Numbered from the stretch's first letter, positions 16,939 to 26,511 are shown. The stretch: DNA of 64,000 nucleotides from CAYMZZ01 sp046297935 (GCA_046297935.1 JBKBHA010000006.1:124001-188000), one strand, 5' to 3'. Numbers and translations: made by a program. Notes: generated from the sequence alone by a model not told the origin.

Positions 16939-17507
16939 AAAATTCTCCTTTTTGACTATCGCCTTTCCTATGGATTGCGTCTCGTCAGCTTTATAACAAA
17001 GCCCGTGCCTTTTGGTTGCACTTTGCGTACGAAGCACTGGCTTTTAGCGGCTGAAGGTAGCATATTTTCCATGCGCTGATATACCCGAAAAAGCTAATTT
17101 TAAACCAACTATTTCTCTACGCTGGTTATCAGGGAGTTAACAGTCATTACTTTTATCCACCAAATCATCCACAACCGTTAAGCCATTTTTTTGACCTTCC
17201 ATTTGCCCTTCAAAAATGCTTGGGTATGGGGCTTGAAACGATATTAGTATATTGTGAATCAATGACTAACACCCCAGACCACTGCTATTGGCGTACAGAA
17301 ATCGGCACCAACTTGGTTTGTGAGGCGACCGTGCCCGCCTTAGTTTTGTTCCATCAATGGCGATTCTGCCTCCCGGTCCGGTTCTGACCGCTCTGCACTG
17401 AAAGAGAAAAATAGCCTGCCTTCAACGATTACTGCCGCGATTCTTGCCCGATTGCTCCATTCAAGAAGTTTTAATCAGAATTTTTAAAAAACTAAAAAAG
17501 TATAATC
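16939..17507. other. Intergenic region, 569 bases
   Basis: Holds the leader of the leftward DsbA-like gene and that of the rightward secreted protein at 17508. Two sequences resembling DnaA boxes (TTATCCACC at 17153-17161, TCATCCACA at 17165-17173) lie close together. A 41-codon open frame at 17262-17387 has no recognisable features and is not called. Nothing else is seen. Confidence 0.5.
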
Positions 17508-17915
17508 ATGAAAAACGTAATCAAATCAGGCCGCTTCGCTACCCTCACCCTGGCCGCTCTGTTGACACTCGGTCTTTCTACCCAGGTATTTGCCGGAACA
17601 GAAAAAGAACCCACTGGTGTTGAAATTAAGTACGTAGGTAGCCACAAAAACCAACCTGTGCTGGAATTGAATTTCAACAACCCCGATGAGATTGAATACA
17701 GCATTGAAGTGGTTGACGAGCACAATGTGCTGCTGTATAAAGATGTAGTAAAAGCAAATGCCGGCACCCGTCGATTCCTGCTGAACACGGAAGAACTCGG
17801 CAACGTTGGTTTGCGCTTCGAGATCACAGGAAAAAAGTCAAATAAAACGACTGTTTACGAAATCAACCGCAACGCTCGCGTAGTGGAAGACCTGGTAGTG
17901 AATAAAGTAAAATAA
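17508..17915 (+). CDS. Small secreted protein, unknown family
   Basis: 135 residues with a typical signal peptide (basic start, hydrophobic LTLAALLTLGLSTQ, cleavage after V-F-A near residue 28). The mature part is a single beta-sandwich-like domain (VEIKYVGSHKNQPVLELNFNN, EYSIEVVDEHNVLLY, GLRFEITGKK). It resembles small periplasmic proteins seen widely in Chitinophagaceae, where a similar strand pattern is repeated in gene families, but no function is known. A strong terminator follows. Confidence 0.75.
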   Translation: MKNVIKSGRFATLTLAALLTLGLSTQVFAGTEKEPTGVEIKYVGSHKNQPVLELNFNNPDEIEYSIEVVDEHNVLLYKDVVKANAGTRRFLLNTEELGNVGLRFEITGKKSNKTTVYEINRNARVVEDLVVNKVK

Positions 17916-17946
17916 GTAATTGACAGGATTTAAATGTTAGATGAGC

Positions 17947-17986
17947 AAAGGAGGTTGTCCCGAAAAGGACAACCTCCTTTTTTATT
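17947..17986 (+). terminator. Intrinsic terminator
   Basis: AAAGGAGGTTGTCC (17947-17960) pairs with GGACAACCTCCTTT (17967-17980) across a CGAAAA loop and is followed by T-rich sequence. It ends the transcript of the secreted protein at 17508-17915. Confidence 0.9.
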
Positions 17987-18857
17987 GCCGAAAACTGCGT
18001 CCGATAAAGGCCAGCGCGTCAATTATACCCGTTCGCCAATAGGTCCAGTCATGCACACCGTCACGCACTCTGAACTCATGCGGAATACCTTTTTCAATCA
18101 AGGCAATATGCACCTGGCAATTTCCTTTGATCAGAAAATCATCATCACCACAGTCGATCCAGTAGCGGACCTGCTTCAACTCGTTGGTCGACTTTGTTCG
18201 AATCAACTCATGAATTGAATTTTGATACCAGGTTTTTGTAAGGCGGGCTTTGCCTTCCAAATTGGCACCGTATACAAAGCCAAGTGGCATATTCCAGGAA
18301 GTTTTCGGCATCTTTATCAGGGAACTGTCGTCGAAAAACGCCGCGCTAAGAGGGGCAGCCGCTGCAAACATTTCCGGATGTTTAAGAGCATATAACATGG
18401 TTCCATAACCGCCCATCGATAACCCTGCAATACCGCGAAACTTCTTTTGTGCATTGATCCTATATTTTTTCTCGATTGCTGGCAGGAATTCTTCGAAAAA
18501 GAAGTCTTCATACCTCGTTTTCGAATCGAAGGAGTTGGCATAAAAACTGGAGTCTGCATCTGGCATCACAATGATCATTGGCGGAATAGTGCCTTCGGCA
18601 ATGGCTTTGTCGGCATATCGGTTTACTTCGCCAAACTGCACCCAGGCCGTATGGTCGTCGGTGTAGCCGTGCAACAGGTAAACTACAGGGTATTGTCGCT
18701 CAGAAGCTTCGTAATCGGGAGGCAAATACACCATGTAGTTTACTGCTTTCCCCATAATACTGCTGATATCCGTTTTGGTATCAATCACCTTCCCCTGCCG
18801 TGCATTCGTAGCCACTGCCAGCAGAAAAGCAATGGCAGAAAAAAATATCGCTCGCAT
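17982..18857 (-). CDS. Secreted alpha/beta-hydrolase esterase (EsteraseD/CE1-like)
   Basis: 291 residues from the ATG at 18857, giving a signal peptide (MRAIFFSAIAFLLAVATNA). The alpha/beta-hydrolase fold shows YPVVYLLHGYTDDHTAW (oxyanion region), the nucleophile elbow GLSMGGYGTM at about residues 153-162, an acidic residue in DCGDDD, and a C-terminal His in VHDWTYWR. It belongs with the esterase D/feruloyl esterase and antigen-85-like group, which cut acyl or feruloyl esters. The substrate is unknown and no carbohydrate-active neighbours are present. Confidence 0.85.
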   Translation of the reverse strand: MRAIFFSAIAFLLAVATNARQGKVIDTKTDISSIMGKAVNYMVYLPPDYEASERQYPVVYLLHGYTDDHTAWVQFGEVNRYADKAIAEGTIPPMIIVMPDADSSFYANSFDSKTRYEDFFFEEFLPAIEKKYRINAQKKFRGIAGLSMGGYGTMLYALKHPEMFAAAAPLSAAFFDDSSLIKMPKTSWNMPLGFVYGANLEGKARLTKTWYQNSIHELIRTKSTNELKQVRYWIDCGDDDFLIKGNCQVHIALIEKGIPHEFRVRDGVHDWTYWRTGIIDALAFIGRSFRQ

Positions 18858-19032
18858 AATGAATGGTTTGTTTTGTTTTAAAGATAATAACAATTGGAAA
18901 AGCTGACGAAAGGCAGTCAAAGTAAAATAAAGGCCCCCTGTGACGATGATCAGCACGGCCTGTTAAAACAAATGAAAAATAAAGCTGATTACTGGCAGGG
19001 ATGAACATTTCTGCGCATATTTACAAACAACC

Positions 19033-21489
19033 ATGCGCCAACGCTTTTATCTGCTGTTGCCAGCCTTACTTTTCAGTTTTTGGGTTCCTGCTCAACTTTA
19101 CACCCTTTCCGGGACTGTAAAGAATAACAGACTGGAACCACTCCCCTTTGCGTCGGTTCAGATTCGCGGCAGTCAGGCTGGTGTGCTTTGCAATGAAAGT
19201 GGCCGCTTCGAGCTTCGCCTGGATCCGGGTGAATATCAATTGCTCATAACCATGGTGGGATATAAGGCACAAACCATCCCCATTGTTATAAAAAACAATA
19301 GTATTCGGGACGTTGTATTAGAGCCCGATAATCAGGATTTATCGGAGGTAGTTATTACCGGCAAGGCGCGCGATCGCTCCGAAGAAATCATTAAAGCCGC
19401 CATTCGGCAAAAAGAAAAAACACAACCCCACCAGGCTGCATTTCGATGCAAAGTCTATATCCGCGCTACACAGGAAAGCAATTTTCTGCCACCTCCAGCA
19501 AAATCCAAAAGCAAAAAAATTCCTGATTCGCTTCAACAGGCTATGCAGGGAATGGCCATGGCTGAAATTGTATTGACGCTTTCGCAAAATCAACAGGAAA
19601 GAACAAAGGAAGAAAGATCAGGTATTACTAAACGGGGACAAACAGACGGCCTCTTCTATTTGTCGACCACCGAAGCCGACTTCAATCTTTACCATAACCT
19701 GATTCGATCACGCACACTTTCGGCTGTACCGTTTATTTCGCCCGTGTCCTGGAGTGGACTGGAAGCTTACCGCTTCCGGCTCTTGCGCACCGATATGGAC
19801 GATGGAATTAAAGTTTACACCATAGGTATCCGACCGCGAGCCCTCAGCAACGCAACAATCGCTGGTACCATACGAATTGCAGATAGCAGCTGGCATATTT
19901 TGGAATCCCATTTCCGATTGCCCGAGTATCATGTACCTGAATACGATCAATTTGAAGTCTTTCAACATTATCGTTCCGACAGTACCGGTCGCTCGTTGCT
20001 GGTCAGGCAGCTGTTTGTTTACCAGACTAAAAGTAAGAAAGGATTGTTGTCAGGAACAACAAGAGCAGAATATAGAGACTTTGAGTTCAACCCGACGTTT
20101 CCCGCCGGCTATTTTGGACCGGAGCAGGCCAGCACCAGCGCGGAAGCCTACAAGCGCGATAGCAGCTTCTGGTCGCTCGCCAGACCGATCCCACTTACCA
20201 GCAGCGAACTGAAATACCTTCGGTATACCGATAGTGTAAAAGCGGTTCACAGCAGTCAACCTTATCTGGACTCGCTGGATAGCATAACCAATCGTGCTAG
20301 TTTTTTGAAGATTGCGGTGATGGGCCAGACTCTGTACAATAGGAAGAAGGAAAGAACCTGGTATTTACCCTCGGTACTAGAAACCTTTCAGCCCTTGCAA
20401 TTGGGCGGCCTCCGTTTAATGCCATCAGCGTCCTGGAACAAGACTAATCCCAACCGAAAAACATGGGGAGCAAGGGCCGAGCTCAGTTATGGGTTTAGAA
20501 ACCGCGACCTCAATGGCGGAATTGATGTCAGACATATGTATAATCCATTCAACCGTGGGTTTTGGCAGGTGGCTGCTAAACGCGATTTCGAATTTATATT
20601 CAGCGGTGATGCCTGGATCAATATGCTGAAACGAAGTAATCTTTACCTGCACAATGGATTGCAGTTGTACCATGGTCTCGAACTGGTAAACGGGCTGTTT
20701 CTAACCACTGGAGCCGAAATAGCCTGGCGTCGGTCGGTGAGCGATTACAAAACCGGCAACCTGATTGATAGTCTTTTCGATGATATACTTGAAGACAACC
20801 AGGCGGTGGCATTTGAACCTTACAACGCTTTCTATGGAGTTATTCGCCTCGATTATACCCCTGCCCAACCGTTTATCAGAGAGCCTAACGAAAAGATTAT
20901 TCTGCACTCACGCTGGCCTACTCTTTATGCGGAATGGCGAAAAGGTATTCCGCGGCTATTTAAAAGTGTTACCGATTTCGACTACCTCGAATTCGGGCTT
21001 AGACATGAATTGAGATTGGGTATTCTGGGAACTAGCCGGTACACCGTCAAAACCGGAAGTTTCCTTACCCGAAAAGACCTACGCCTGGTCGATTACAAAT
21101 ACCAGCGCAGAGGCGATCCGCTTTTATTCCTGAACCCCGACCAGGCTTTCCAATCGCTCGACTCCACCTTCCCTGTCTTCGATCGATTTTACGAAGGACA
21201 CTATATTCATGAATTCAACGGCGCCCTGCTGAACAAAATTCCGCTGTTCAAAAAACTGCGCCTTCGCGAAGTTGCAGGTGCCGGCTTTCTTATCGCCCCC
21301 GAACGCAACCTCCGTTACGGAGAACTTTTCGCAGGAGTAGAACGGGTTTTTGAAGTTCCGTTTAACCGTGTGCTCCGCTTTAAACTCGGTGCTTACGTGG
21401 TGGGTTCTGCTGCAAACCAGTTTTCAAACCCGGTACAATTTAAAATTGGCATCACCACCTGGGATAAACTGCGAAATCGGTGGTTTTAA
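19033..21489 (+). CDS. DUF5686 outer-membrane-like protein with carboxypeptidase-regulatory-like domain
   Basis: 818 residues. Signal peptide, then a carboxypeptidase-regulatory-like beta-sandwich (about 22-100, SGTVKNNRLEPLPFASVQIRG), then the DUF5686 region starting KARDRSEEIIKAAIRQKE, and a C-terminal half with alternating amphipathic strands (YGFRNRDLNGGIDVRHMYNPF and after) ending in W-F, as in outer-membrane barrels. It is common in Bacteroidota and of unknown function. Monocistronic, divergent from the esterase by 175 bases. Confidence 0.85.
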   Translation: MRQRFYLLLPALLFSFWVPAQLYTLSGTVKNNRLEPLPFASVQIRGSQAGVLCNESGRFELRLDPGEYQLLITMVGYKAQTIPIVIKNNSIRDVVLEPDNQDLSEVVITGKARDRSEEIIKAAIRQKEKTQPHQAAFRCKVYIRATQESNFLPPPAKSKSKKIPDSLQQAMQGMAMAEIVLTLSQNQQERTKEERSGITKRGQTDGLFYLSTTEADFNLYHNLIRSRTLSAVPFISPVSWSGLEAYRFRLLRTDMDDGIKVYTIGIRPRALSNATIAGTIRIADSSWHILESHFRLPEYHVPEYDQFEVFQHYRSDSTGRSLLVRQLFVYQTKSKKGLLSGTTRAEYRDFEFNPTFPAGYFGPEQASTSAEAYKRDSSFWSLARPIPLTSSELKYLRYTDSVKAVHSSQPYLDSLDSITNRASFLKIAVMGQTLYNRKKERTWYLPSVLETFQPLQLGGLRLMPSASWNKTNPNRKTWGARAELSYGFRNRDLNGGIDVRHMYNPFNRGFWQVAAKRDFEFIFSGDAWINMLKRSNLYLHNGLQLYHGLELVNGLFLTTGAEIAWRRSVSDYKTGNLIDSLFDDILEDNQAVAFEPYNAFYGVIRLDYTPAQPFIREPNEKIILHSRWPTLYAEWRKGIPRLFKSVTDFDYLEFGLRHELRLGILGTSRYTVKTGSFLTRKDLRLVDYKYQRRGDPLLFLNPDQAFQSLDSTFPVFDRFYEGHYIHEFNGALLNKIPLFKKLRLREVAGAGFLIAPERNLRYGELFAGVERVFEVPFNRVLRFKLGAYVVGSAANQFSNPVQFKIGITTWDKLRNRWF

Positions 21490-21639
21490 TGCTATTTACG
21501 AAGCCGTGGGCGGAGAATTCATTATATAAATAAAAATTTAATACGTAAAAGTAGAATGAGCAATTTTTTAGCTTAAAAAAATGGCGGTATTGTGATAAAA
21601 AATCTAACCGAAATTGATGTTCAAAACAGTTGGCTTTGA

Positions 21640-21647
21640 TAATTTTG
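21640..21647 (+). promoter_or_regulatory. Bacteroidetes -7-like box (TAATTTTG)
   Basis: TAATTTTG fits TAnnTTTG and lies 23 bases before the start of the gene at 21670. A TTG at 21614-21616 sits at 23-base spacing, slightly wider than usual. Confidence 0.4.
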
Positions 21648-21669
21648 CAGCATTCTTTTTCATTGAACA

Positions 21670-21990
21670 ATGATACACACTAGGCATACCATATTAGTTG
21701 CTTTATGTCTGTTGGCCCTGTTACTGTTTCGTGGTCTGGGAGAACTTTTGCCTGCTATGAATATGGATAACAGTGCCCATGCCGGCTGGCATATGGACCT
21801 GGATTGTGAGCAGGAAAATCGGGAAAGCCGCAACGCTGAAAATAATCAGGCAGAAGAACTATTTGAACGCACAACCAATATAAGTTTCGAACATTTCGCT
21901 CCCCCTATAACTGTTCCTGCGCAGAACGGTAAGACCCGTCTGCCGCTTGTCGTAATCGACACCAACACCCCTCCCCCTAATTTCGCCTGA
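21670..21990 (+). CDS. Small membrane-anchored hypothetical protein
   Basis: 106 residues. One N-terminal hydrophobic helix (about 8-24, ILVALCLLALLLFRGLG) followed by an acidic, Asn- and His-rich soluble part without recognised motif (MNMDNSAHAGWHMDLDCEQEN). Met and His clusters could bind metal, though this is speculation from composition. Followed by the S74-type gene after 109 bases. Confidence 0.5.
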   Translation: MIHTRHTILVALCLLALLLFRGLGELLPAMNMDNSAHAGWHMDLDCEQENRESRNAENNQAEELFERTTNISFEHFAPPITVPAQNGKTRLPLVVIDTNTPPPNFA

Positions 21991-22099
21991 TCCTGTCTGT
22001 CATCAATGGCAGGACGAAACTTGCCTATTGTTAGCTGTTCTTTTCTGGAACAGCCCGCTCTACCTATATTTTTTTAAACCCTGTAAAAAACGACCAATT

Positions 22100-22534
22100 A
22101 TGAAACTCATCAACAAGAAATTAATCGCTTCAGCTTTGTTTGTATCCATGATAGTGCTGGCTCAGGTTGCCGGTGCACAGCAGCTAACCGATGAAACCAT
22201 TAAAACTAATATTTCGCCCATTCATCAACCACTGAAAGTGCTACAGTCGCTTCAACCAAGATCGTTCGAATATCGGACACATGAATACAAGTATTTGCGA
22301 CTACCCGAGGGGTCCCGCTTTGGTTTCATTGCCGAAGATTTTCAGAAAGTGTTACCTGGGCTGGTGTACAATAAGCCTTACACGTATGCATTTGGAAAAA
22401 ACAGCACCCGCAACGCTACAATAAAAACCATTGACATGGAAAGCCTGATTCCTGTATTGATAGCTTCTATTCAGGAACAGCAGGCACAAATTGACCAACT
22501 GAGAGCTGAACTGGAAGCACTTCGCAGAAAATAA
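22100..22534 (+). CDS. Secreted protein with S74-type (intramolecular chaperone) domain
   Basis: 144 residues from the ATG at 22100 with a signal peptide ending in G-A-Q-Q (residues 23-26). The mature part contains the hallmarks of the S74/tail-fibre domain: LKVLQSLQPRSFEYR, RFGFIAEDFQKVLPGLV and a terminal coiled coil MESLIPVLIASIQEQQAQIDQL. This domain self-cleaves phage tail fibres and often caps secreted proteins in Bacteroidota. Here the chaperone domain stands almost alone. A strong terminator follows. Confidence 0.8.
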   Translation: MKLINKKLIASALFVSMIVLAQVAGAQQLTDETIKTNISPIHQPLKVLQSLQPRSFEYRTHEYKYLRLPEGSRFGFIAEDFQKVLPGLVYNKPYTYAFGKNSTRNATIKTIDMESLIPVLIASIQEQQAQIDQLRAELEALRRK

Positions 22535-22551
22535 AACAGCTTACATCGATT

Positions 22552-22583
22552 AAACCGCTATGCTTTCATAGCGGTTTTTTTTT
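22552..22583 (+). terminator. Intrinsic terminator
   Basis: AAACCGCTATG (22552-22562) pairs with CATAGCGGTTT (from 22567) and runs into nine Ts. It closes the S74-type protein transcript and separates it from the gntP cassette. Confidence 0.9.
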
Positions 22584-22673
22584 GCCGCTTACATTACACC
22601 GCCCTGATTCAAAACACTAACACAGGTAACAAAACTGTATCTTCAGTCCATATTGTTGCTATTCAGTTGAACC

Positions 22674-23981
22674 ATGACCTTTATCATCATTCTTGCCTCT
22701 ATAGTACTGTTAATAGTGTTGATCAGCTGGATTCGTATGCATGCGTTTCTCGCATTTGTGCTGGTGTCGCTGGCGGCGGGTCTATGTCTGGGAATTGATC
22801 CTGCAACAGTTGCTCTGTCTGTTCAGAAAGGAATCGGCGATATGCTGGGATCGCTGGTGCTGATAATCGGATTTGGCGCCATGCTTGGAAAATTGGTTGC
22901 TGAAACGGGAGCTGCCCAGCGAATCGCAAAGTCGCTGATCCAACTTTTTGGTCCAAAGTATTTGCCCTGGGCCATGACGGGAACCGGACTACTGGTCGGC
23001 ATTCCGCTTTTTTACAATGTTGGTTTTGTGTTATTGGTTCCATTGGTCTTTTCGGTTGTCTATCAAACCAGACAGCCGGCAGTTTACCTGGGTATCCCTA
23101 TGCTGGCAGCCTTGTCTGTTACCCACGGTTTCCTGCCGCCGCACCCTTCTCCGACGGCTATGGTGCCTCAATTTGGTGCCAGCATGGGCTTAACACTTTT
23201 GTACGGATTGCTGATTGCAATTCCAACTATCATTATCGCCGGGCCGCTATTTGCGCGTTCACTCCGCAACATGAAGGCCGAACCACTTAAGAGTTTTCAG
23301 CCTTTGGCAATGGACGAAAGCCGTTTGCCTGGCACGGCCAATAGCATTCTGACCGCACTACTTCCAGTCTTGCTGCTGATAGCGACAACGCTGTTCGCAG
23401 GCACCGGCGATACGATACAGCCTGGCTGGCTAAAATTACTATCTGATCCCGGCGTGGTGATGTTGATTTCGCTGCTTGCCGCCACCTGCACGCTGGGACT
23501 GGCTCAGGGGAGAAGCATGAGCCAGATCGCTGGTTACTTCTCTGAGGCAATCCGTGATGTTGCACCTATCCTATTGATTGTGTCGGGAGCGGGAGCACTA
23601 AAACAGGTGCTGACCGATAGCCAGGTAAGTGTAGTACTGGCGGCCACTGTTGGCAGCTGGTCGGTTCATCCGCTCGTATTGGGCTGGCTCATGGCGGCTA
23701 TTATTCGTGCCTGTGTAGGTTCGGCCACCGTTGCTGGATTAACCGCAGCCGGTATACTGGCACCGATCGTTGCAGGAAATGAGGTTGACCCCAATTTAAT
23801 GGTCATTAGCATAGGCGCTGGCAGCCTGTTCTTTTCGCATGTGAACGATGCAGGATTTTGGATGTACAAAGAATACTTCAATTTGAGCATGAAAGACACC
23901 TTCCTTTCCTGGTCGGTGATGGAAACACTGGTTTCCATTCTGGGGCTGCTGGGAGTTCTTGTCCTCAACAACATCATTTAG
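22674..23981 (+). CDS. GntP-family permease (gluconate:H+ symporter type)
   Basis: 435 residues with about 12 hydrophobic helices, the GntP family length. Signature features are ALSVQKGIGDMLGSLVLIIGFGAMLGKLVAETG, GIPLFYNVGFVLLVPL and THGFLPPHPSPTAM, typical of proton-driven gluconate or D-serine/glycerate importers. The downstream genes are RidA (48-base gap) and a D-threonine aldolase-like enzyme, so a D-hydroxyamino acid such as D-serine or D-threonine is a more likely substrate than gluconate here. This is inferred from the neighbours. Confidence 0.9.
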   Translation: MTFIIILASIVLLIVLISWIRMHAFLAFVLVSLAAGLCLGIDPATVALSVQKGIGDMLGSLVLIIGFGAMLGKLVAETGAAQRIAKSLIQLFGPKYLPWAMTGTGLLVGIPLFYNVGFVLLVPLVFSVVYQTRQPAVYLGIPMLAALSVTHGFLPPHPSPTAMVPQFGASMGLTLLYGLLIAIPTIIIAGPLFARSLRNMKAEPLKSFQPLAMDESRLPGTANSILTALLPVLLLIATTLFAGTGDTIQPGWLKLLSDPGVVMLISLLAATCTLGLAQGRSMSQIAGYFSEAIRDVAPILLIVSGAGALKQVLTDSQVSVVLAATVGSWSVHPLVLGWLMAAIIRACVGSATVAGLTAAGILAPIVAGNEVDPNLMVISIGAGSLFFSHVNDAGFWMYKEYFNLSMKDTFLSWSVMETLVSILGLLGVLVLNNII

Positions 23982-24029
23982 AATTCGTCGACATCGATAG
24001 ATTATATCTTAAAAACGCAATACAGCAAC

Positions 24030-24494
24030 ATGCAAGTAGAATCAAAACTGAGTTCAATGGGCCTGAGCCTGCCGCAGCTACCCGGATCAAAAGGAATTTA
24101 CAAAAGTTGCCTGCAGGTAGGCAACCTGGTTTACGTGTCTGGTCACGTTTCTATAGAAACCGATGGCAGTTTTATTCGGGGAAAACTGGGTCTTGATGTT
24201 ACGGATGAGGAGGGAATGATTGCAGCGCGGCAATGTGGTTTAGCTATGCTAACCTCATTGAAGAAATTCCTGGGTGACCTCGATCGAATTAAATCAGTCG
24301 TAAAACTTTTGGGAATGGTCAACGCTACTCCGGAATATACCAATCACCCAGTCATTATCAACGGGTGTAGTACGCTGTTTGCGGATATCTGGGGCGACCA
24401 GGGCATTGGGGTGCGCAGCGCTGTCGGCATGGGATCGCTGCCGGGCAATGTAGCGGTGGAAATTGAAGGTATTTTCGAAATACATATGCCTTAA
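24030..24494 (+). CDS. RidA/YjgF family protein
   Basis: 154 residues of the YjgF/YER057c/UK114 fold, with VGNLVYVSGHV near residue 35 and GVRSAVGMGSLPGNVAVEIEGIFEI at the end; the Arg of that segment lies where archetypal RidA binds the carboxylate. RidA proteins hydrolyse the reactive enamine/imine made by PLP dehydratases. Its stop is one base before the next start, so it is coupled to a PLP enzyme of the D-threonine aldolase/D-serine dehydratase superfamily, fitting such a protective role. Confidence 0.88.
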   Translation: MQVESKLSSMGLSLPQLPGSKGIYKSCLQVGNLVYVSGHVSIETDGSFIRGKLGLDVTDEEGMIAARQCGLAMLTSLKKFLGDLDRIKSVVKLLGMVNATPEYTNHPVIINGCSTLFADIWGDQGIGVRSAVGMGSLPGNVAVEIEGIFEIHMP

Positions 24495-24495
24495 T

Positions 24496-25611
24496 ATGGA
24501 AAACAATTTCAATCTCCGTCAGCCGGAGCTCATTGACAGCCCTGCACTGATTATAATTCCCGAACTGGTCCGATACAATATCCAAAAAGCCGTGCAGATG
24601 GTGGGGGATGTGACGCGCCTGAGGCCTCATGTAAAAACTCACAAGTCGCCGGAAGTAACCCGACTGCAAATTGCCGCGGGCATCACCAGTTTTAAATGCG
24701 CAACAGTAGCGGAGGCAGAAATGCTGGGTCGCGAATCTGTGCTGGATGTACTGGTTGCCTTTCCGCTACATGGTCCCAAAGTTCGTCGGCTCATCCGCCT
24801 CATCCGACAGTTTCCTGACACGCGATTCTCCTGTCTTGTTGATGATGAAACCGCAGTTCAGAAACTCGAAGAGGCTTTCCGGCAGGCGGACCTTGGTCTC
24901 GATGTGTTTGTCGATTTGAATACCGGGATGAACCGTACTGGAATCAGGCCTGGTCCGGCGGTGGTTGGGCTTTACCAAAAGTTGGTAAACAGTGATGTTC
25001 TGCGACCGCGAGGCTTACATGCATACGATGGGCATATCCGCCAAAGTGATCCCGATGCACGCAAAACGGCCTGCGACGAAGCCTTTGCCCCAGTACATAA
25101 CCTGGCAAAAGAATTGGCGGCCAGGGGCTGGGGACCAATAGAAATTGTGGCAGGCGGTTCGCCCAGTTTTCCCATTCATGCCGCACGCTCGGGTGTTGAA
25201 TGCAGCCCGGGCACTTTCGTTTATTGGGATTATGGTTATCAAACAGCTTTCCGCGACCAGGGCTTTAAATGTGCGGCCTGGTTAATGACACGCGTCATTT
25301 CCCTGCCGACCGATGATCTTGCGACCCTGGATCTCGGCCACAAATCAGTAGCTGCAGAAAATGAGTTGGAACGACGGGTACACTTTCCCGGTCTGCAGGG
25401 TTGGATACCTGTCAGCCAAAGCGAGGAACATCTGGTGCTGAAAAAATCGGCACCAACTGCAACAAACCTGAAACCGGGCGATGTTGTTTACGGCATCCCA
25501 TGGCATATCTGCCCAACAGTGGCCTTGTACGAACGCGCTTATTGCGTTGAAGAAGGTGAACTTTTAACGGAATGGGAAAACTGGGCACGCCAGCGCAAAC
25601 AGAGTTTTTAA
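24496..25611 (+). CDS. D-threonine aldolase / D-serine dehydratase-like PLP enzyme
   Basis: 371 residues from the ATG at 24496. It is a fold-III (alanine-racemase-like) PLP enzyme: the N-terminal TIM barrel carries RPHVKTHKS with the PLP-binding Lys, VDLNTGMNRTGI, and HAYDGHIR; the C-terminal beta domain carries IPWHICPTV, whose His and Cys fit the metal-binding site of this superfamily. Members either split D-threonine to glycine plus acetaldehyde or dehydrate D-serine to pyruvate plus ammonia; sequence alone does not decide. Directly coupled to RidA and a GntP permease, pointing to uptake and breakdown of a D-hydroxyamino acid. Confidence 0.85.
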   Translation: MENNFNLRQPELIDSPALIIIPELVRYNIQKAVQMVGDVTRLRPHVKTHKSPEVTRLQIAAGITSFKCATVAEAEMLGRESVLDVLVAFPLHGPKVRRLIRLIRQFPDTRFSCLVDDETAVQKLEEAFRQADLGLDVFVDLNTGMNRTGIRPGPAVVGLYQKLVNSDVLRPRGLHAYDGHIRQSDPDARKTACDEAFAPVHNLAKELAARGWGPIEIVAGGSPSFPIHAARSGVECSPGTFVYWDYGYQTAFRDQGFKCAAWLMTRVISLPTDDLATLDLGHKSVAAENELERRVHFPGLQGWIPVSQSEEHLVLKKSAPTATNLKPGDVVYGIPWHICPTVALYERAYCVEEGELLTEWENWARQRKQSF

Positions 25612-25615
25612 GCTG

Positions 25616-25873
25616 TTATTCCAGCACTGCAGAATCTCCTGCCTGCTTTACTTTTTCGAGGCCCGTGCGGGTGATACGAATAATAAGGGTATCGCGCTGC
25701 TCCAACTCCACCATACCCTCCCCCTGAAGCACCAGTAATTGTTGTTGAATATGCGACCATTCCTGTAACTGACGCAGTATAAGCTCCCGTGGCCGGCAGT
25801 TATAAAATTCCGGATCAGGATCGTCTTTTACAATTTCGAAAATGGTGAAAAGCAGCTGGTAATGGTCTTGCAT
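25616..25873 (-). CDS. Small hypothetical protein
   Basis: 85 residues, no signal peptide. Mostly helical with a predicted winged-helix flavour (LILRQLQEWSHIQQQLLVLQGEGMVELEQRDTLIIRITRTGLEKVKQ): helix, helix, then two strands and a final helix, the order found in small DNA-binding domains. No close family is recognised. Convergent with the PLP-enzyme gene (4-base gap). Confidence 0.5.
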   Translation of the reverse strand: MQDHYQLLFTIFEIVKDDPDPEFYNCRPRELILRQLQEWSHIQQQLLVLQGEGMVELEQRDTLIIRITRTGLEKVKQAGDSAVLE

Positions 25874-26119
25874 TGACTAAAAATATCGGAAAAAAGGACA
25901 TCCCCATAAAATATTTTATTAACATAAGTCTAAATACGCCGTTTATAATTATTTCCTCTGCCTCAATCTGCTGAATCGATTGGTTTGCAACATTTTTTTG
26001 ACAAAAAAGAACTTTCCCGTCGGTTCTACCCGGTTTGTGGTAGTAGCTGGCTGTGGATTTTTGTTTATTTTCAGGGTTGGTCCCGATTCATCTTCAGCCG
26101 CGCATTTGAACATTAAGGC

Positions 26120-26509
26120 ATGCTTAGTTTTCTGAACATTTTCTTTACCGTCGTTCATGTTCTATTGATACTGTTCAATCTCACCGGTTGGATTTGGAAA
26201 AAGACACGACGTTGGCACATCATCACGCTTATACTAACTGCGGCATCATGGGCAGTTTTAGGAATTTGGTACGGCTGGGGGTATTGTCCGTTGACAGACT
26301 GGCACTGGGACGTAAAAAATAAATTAGGCGAAACGGACCTGCCGAATTCATTTGTAAAATACCTGCTTGACAAAATTTTTTCGCAGGATTTATCTGTAGC
26401 ACTGGTAGACCGTATCACCTTATGGAGTTTGATTGCTGCCTTGCTTGCATCAGTCTGGGTTAATTTTCTCGCACCGGCTTTTGTTAAACCGGCCAACAAA
26501 AAATCTTAA
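26120..26509 (+). CDS. DUF2784 membrane protein
   Basis: 129 residues with three to four hydrophobic helices. The motifs HVLLILFNLTGW, the Arg-Trp-His segment that follows, and WYGWGYCPLTDWHWDVK match DUF2784, a small inner-membrane family of unknown function. A bidirectional terminator lies just downstream. Confidence 0.85.
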   Translation: MLSFLNIFFTVVHVLLILFNLTGWIWKKTRRWHIITLILTAASWAVLGIWYGWGYCPLTDWHWDVKNKLGETDLPNSFVKYLLDKIFSQDLSVALVDRITLWSLIAALLASVWVNFLAPAFVKPANKKS

Positions 26510-26511
26510 TA

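Noticed and set aside
17153..17173. DnaA boxes in the 569-base gap
   Set aside because: TTATCCACC and TCATCCACA each have one mismatch and stand alone; weaker than the pair at 52856.
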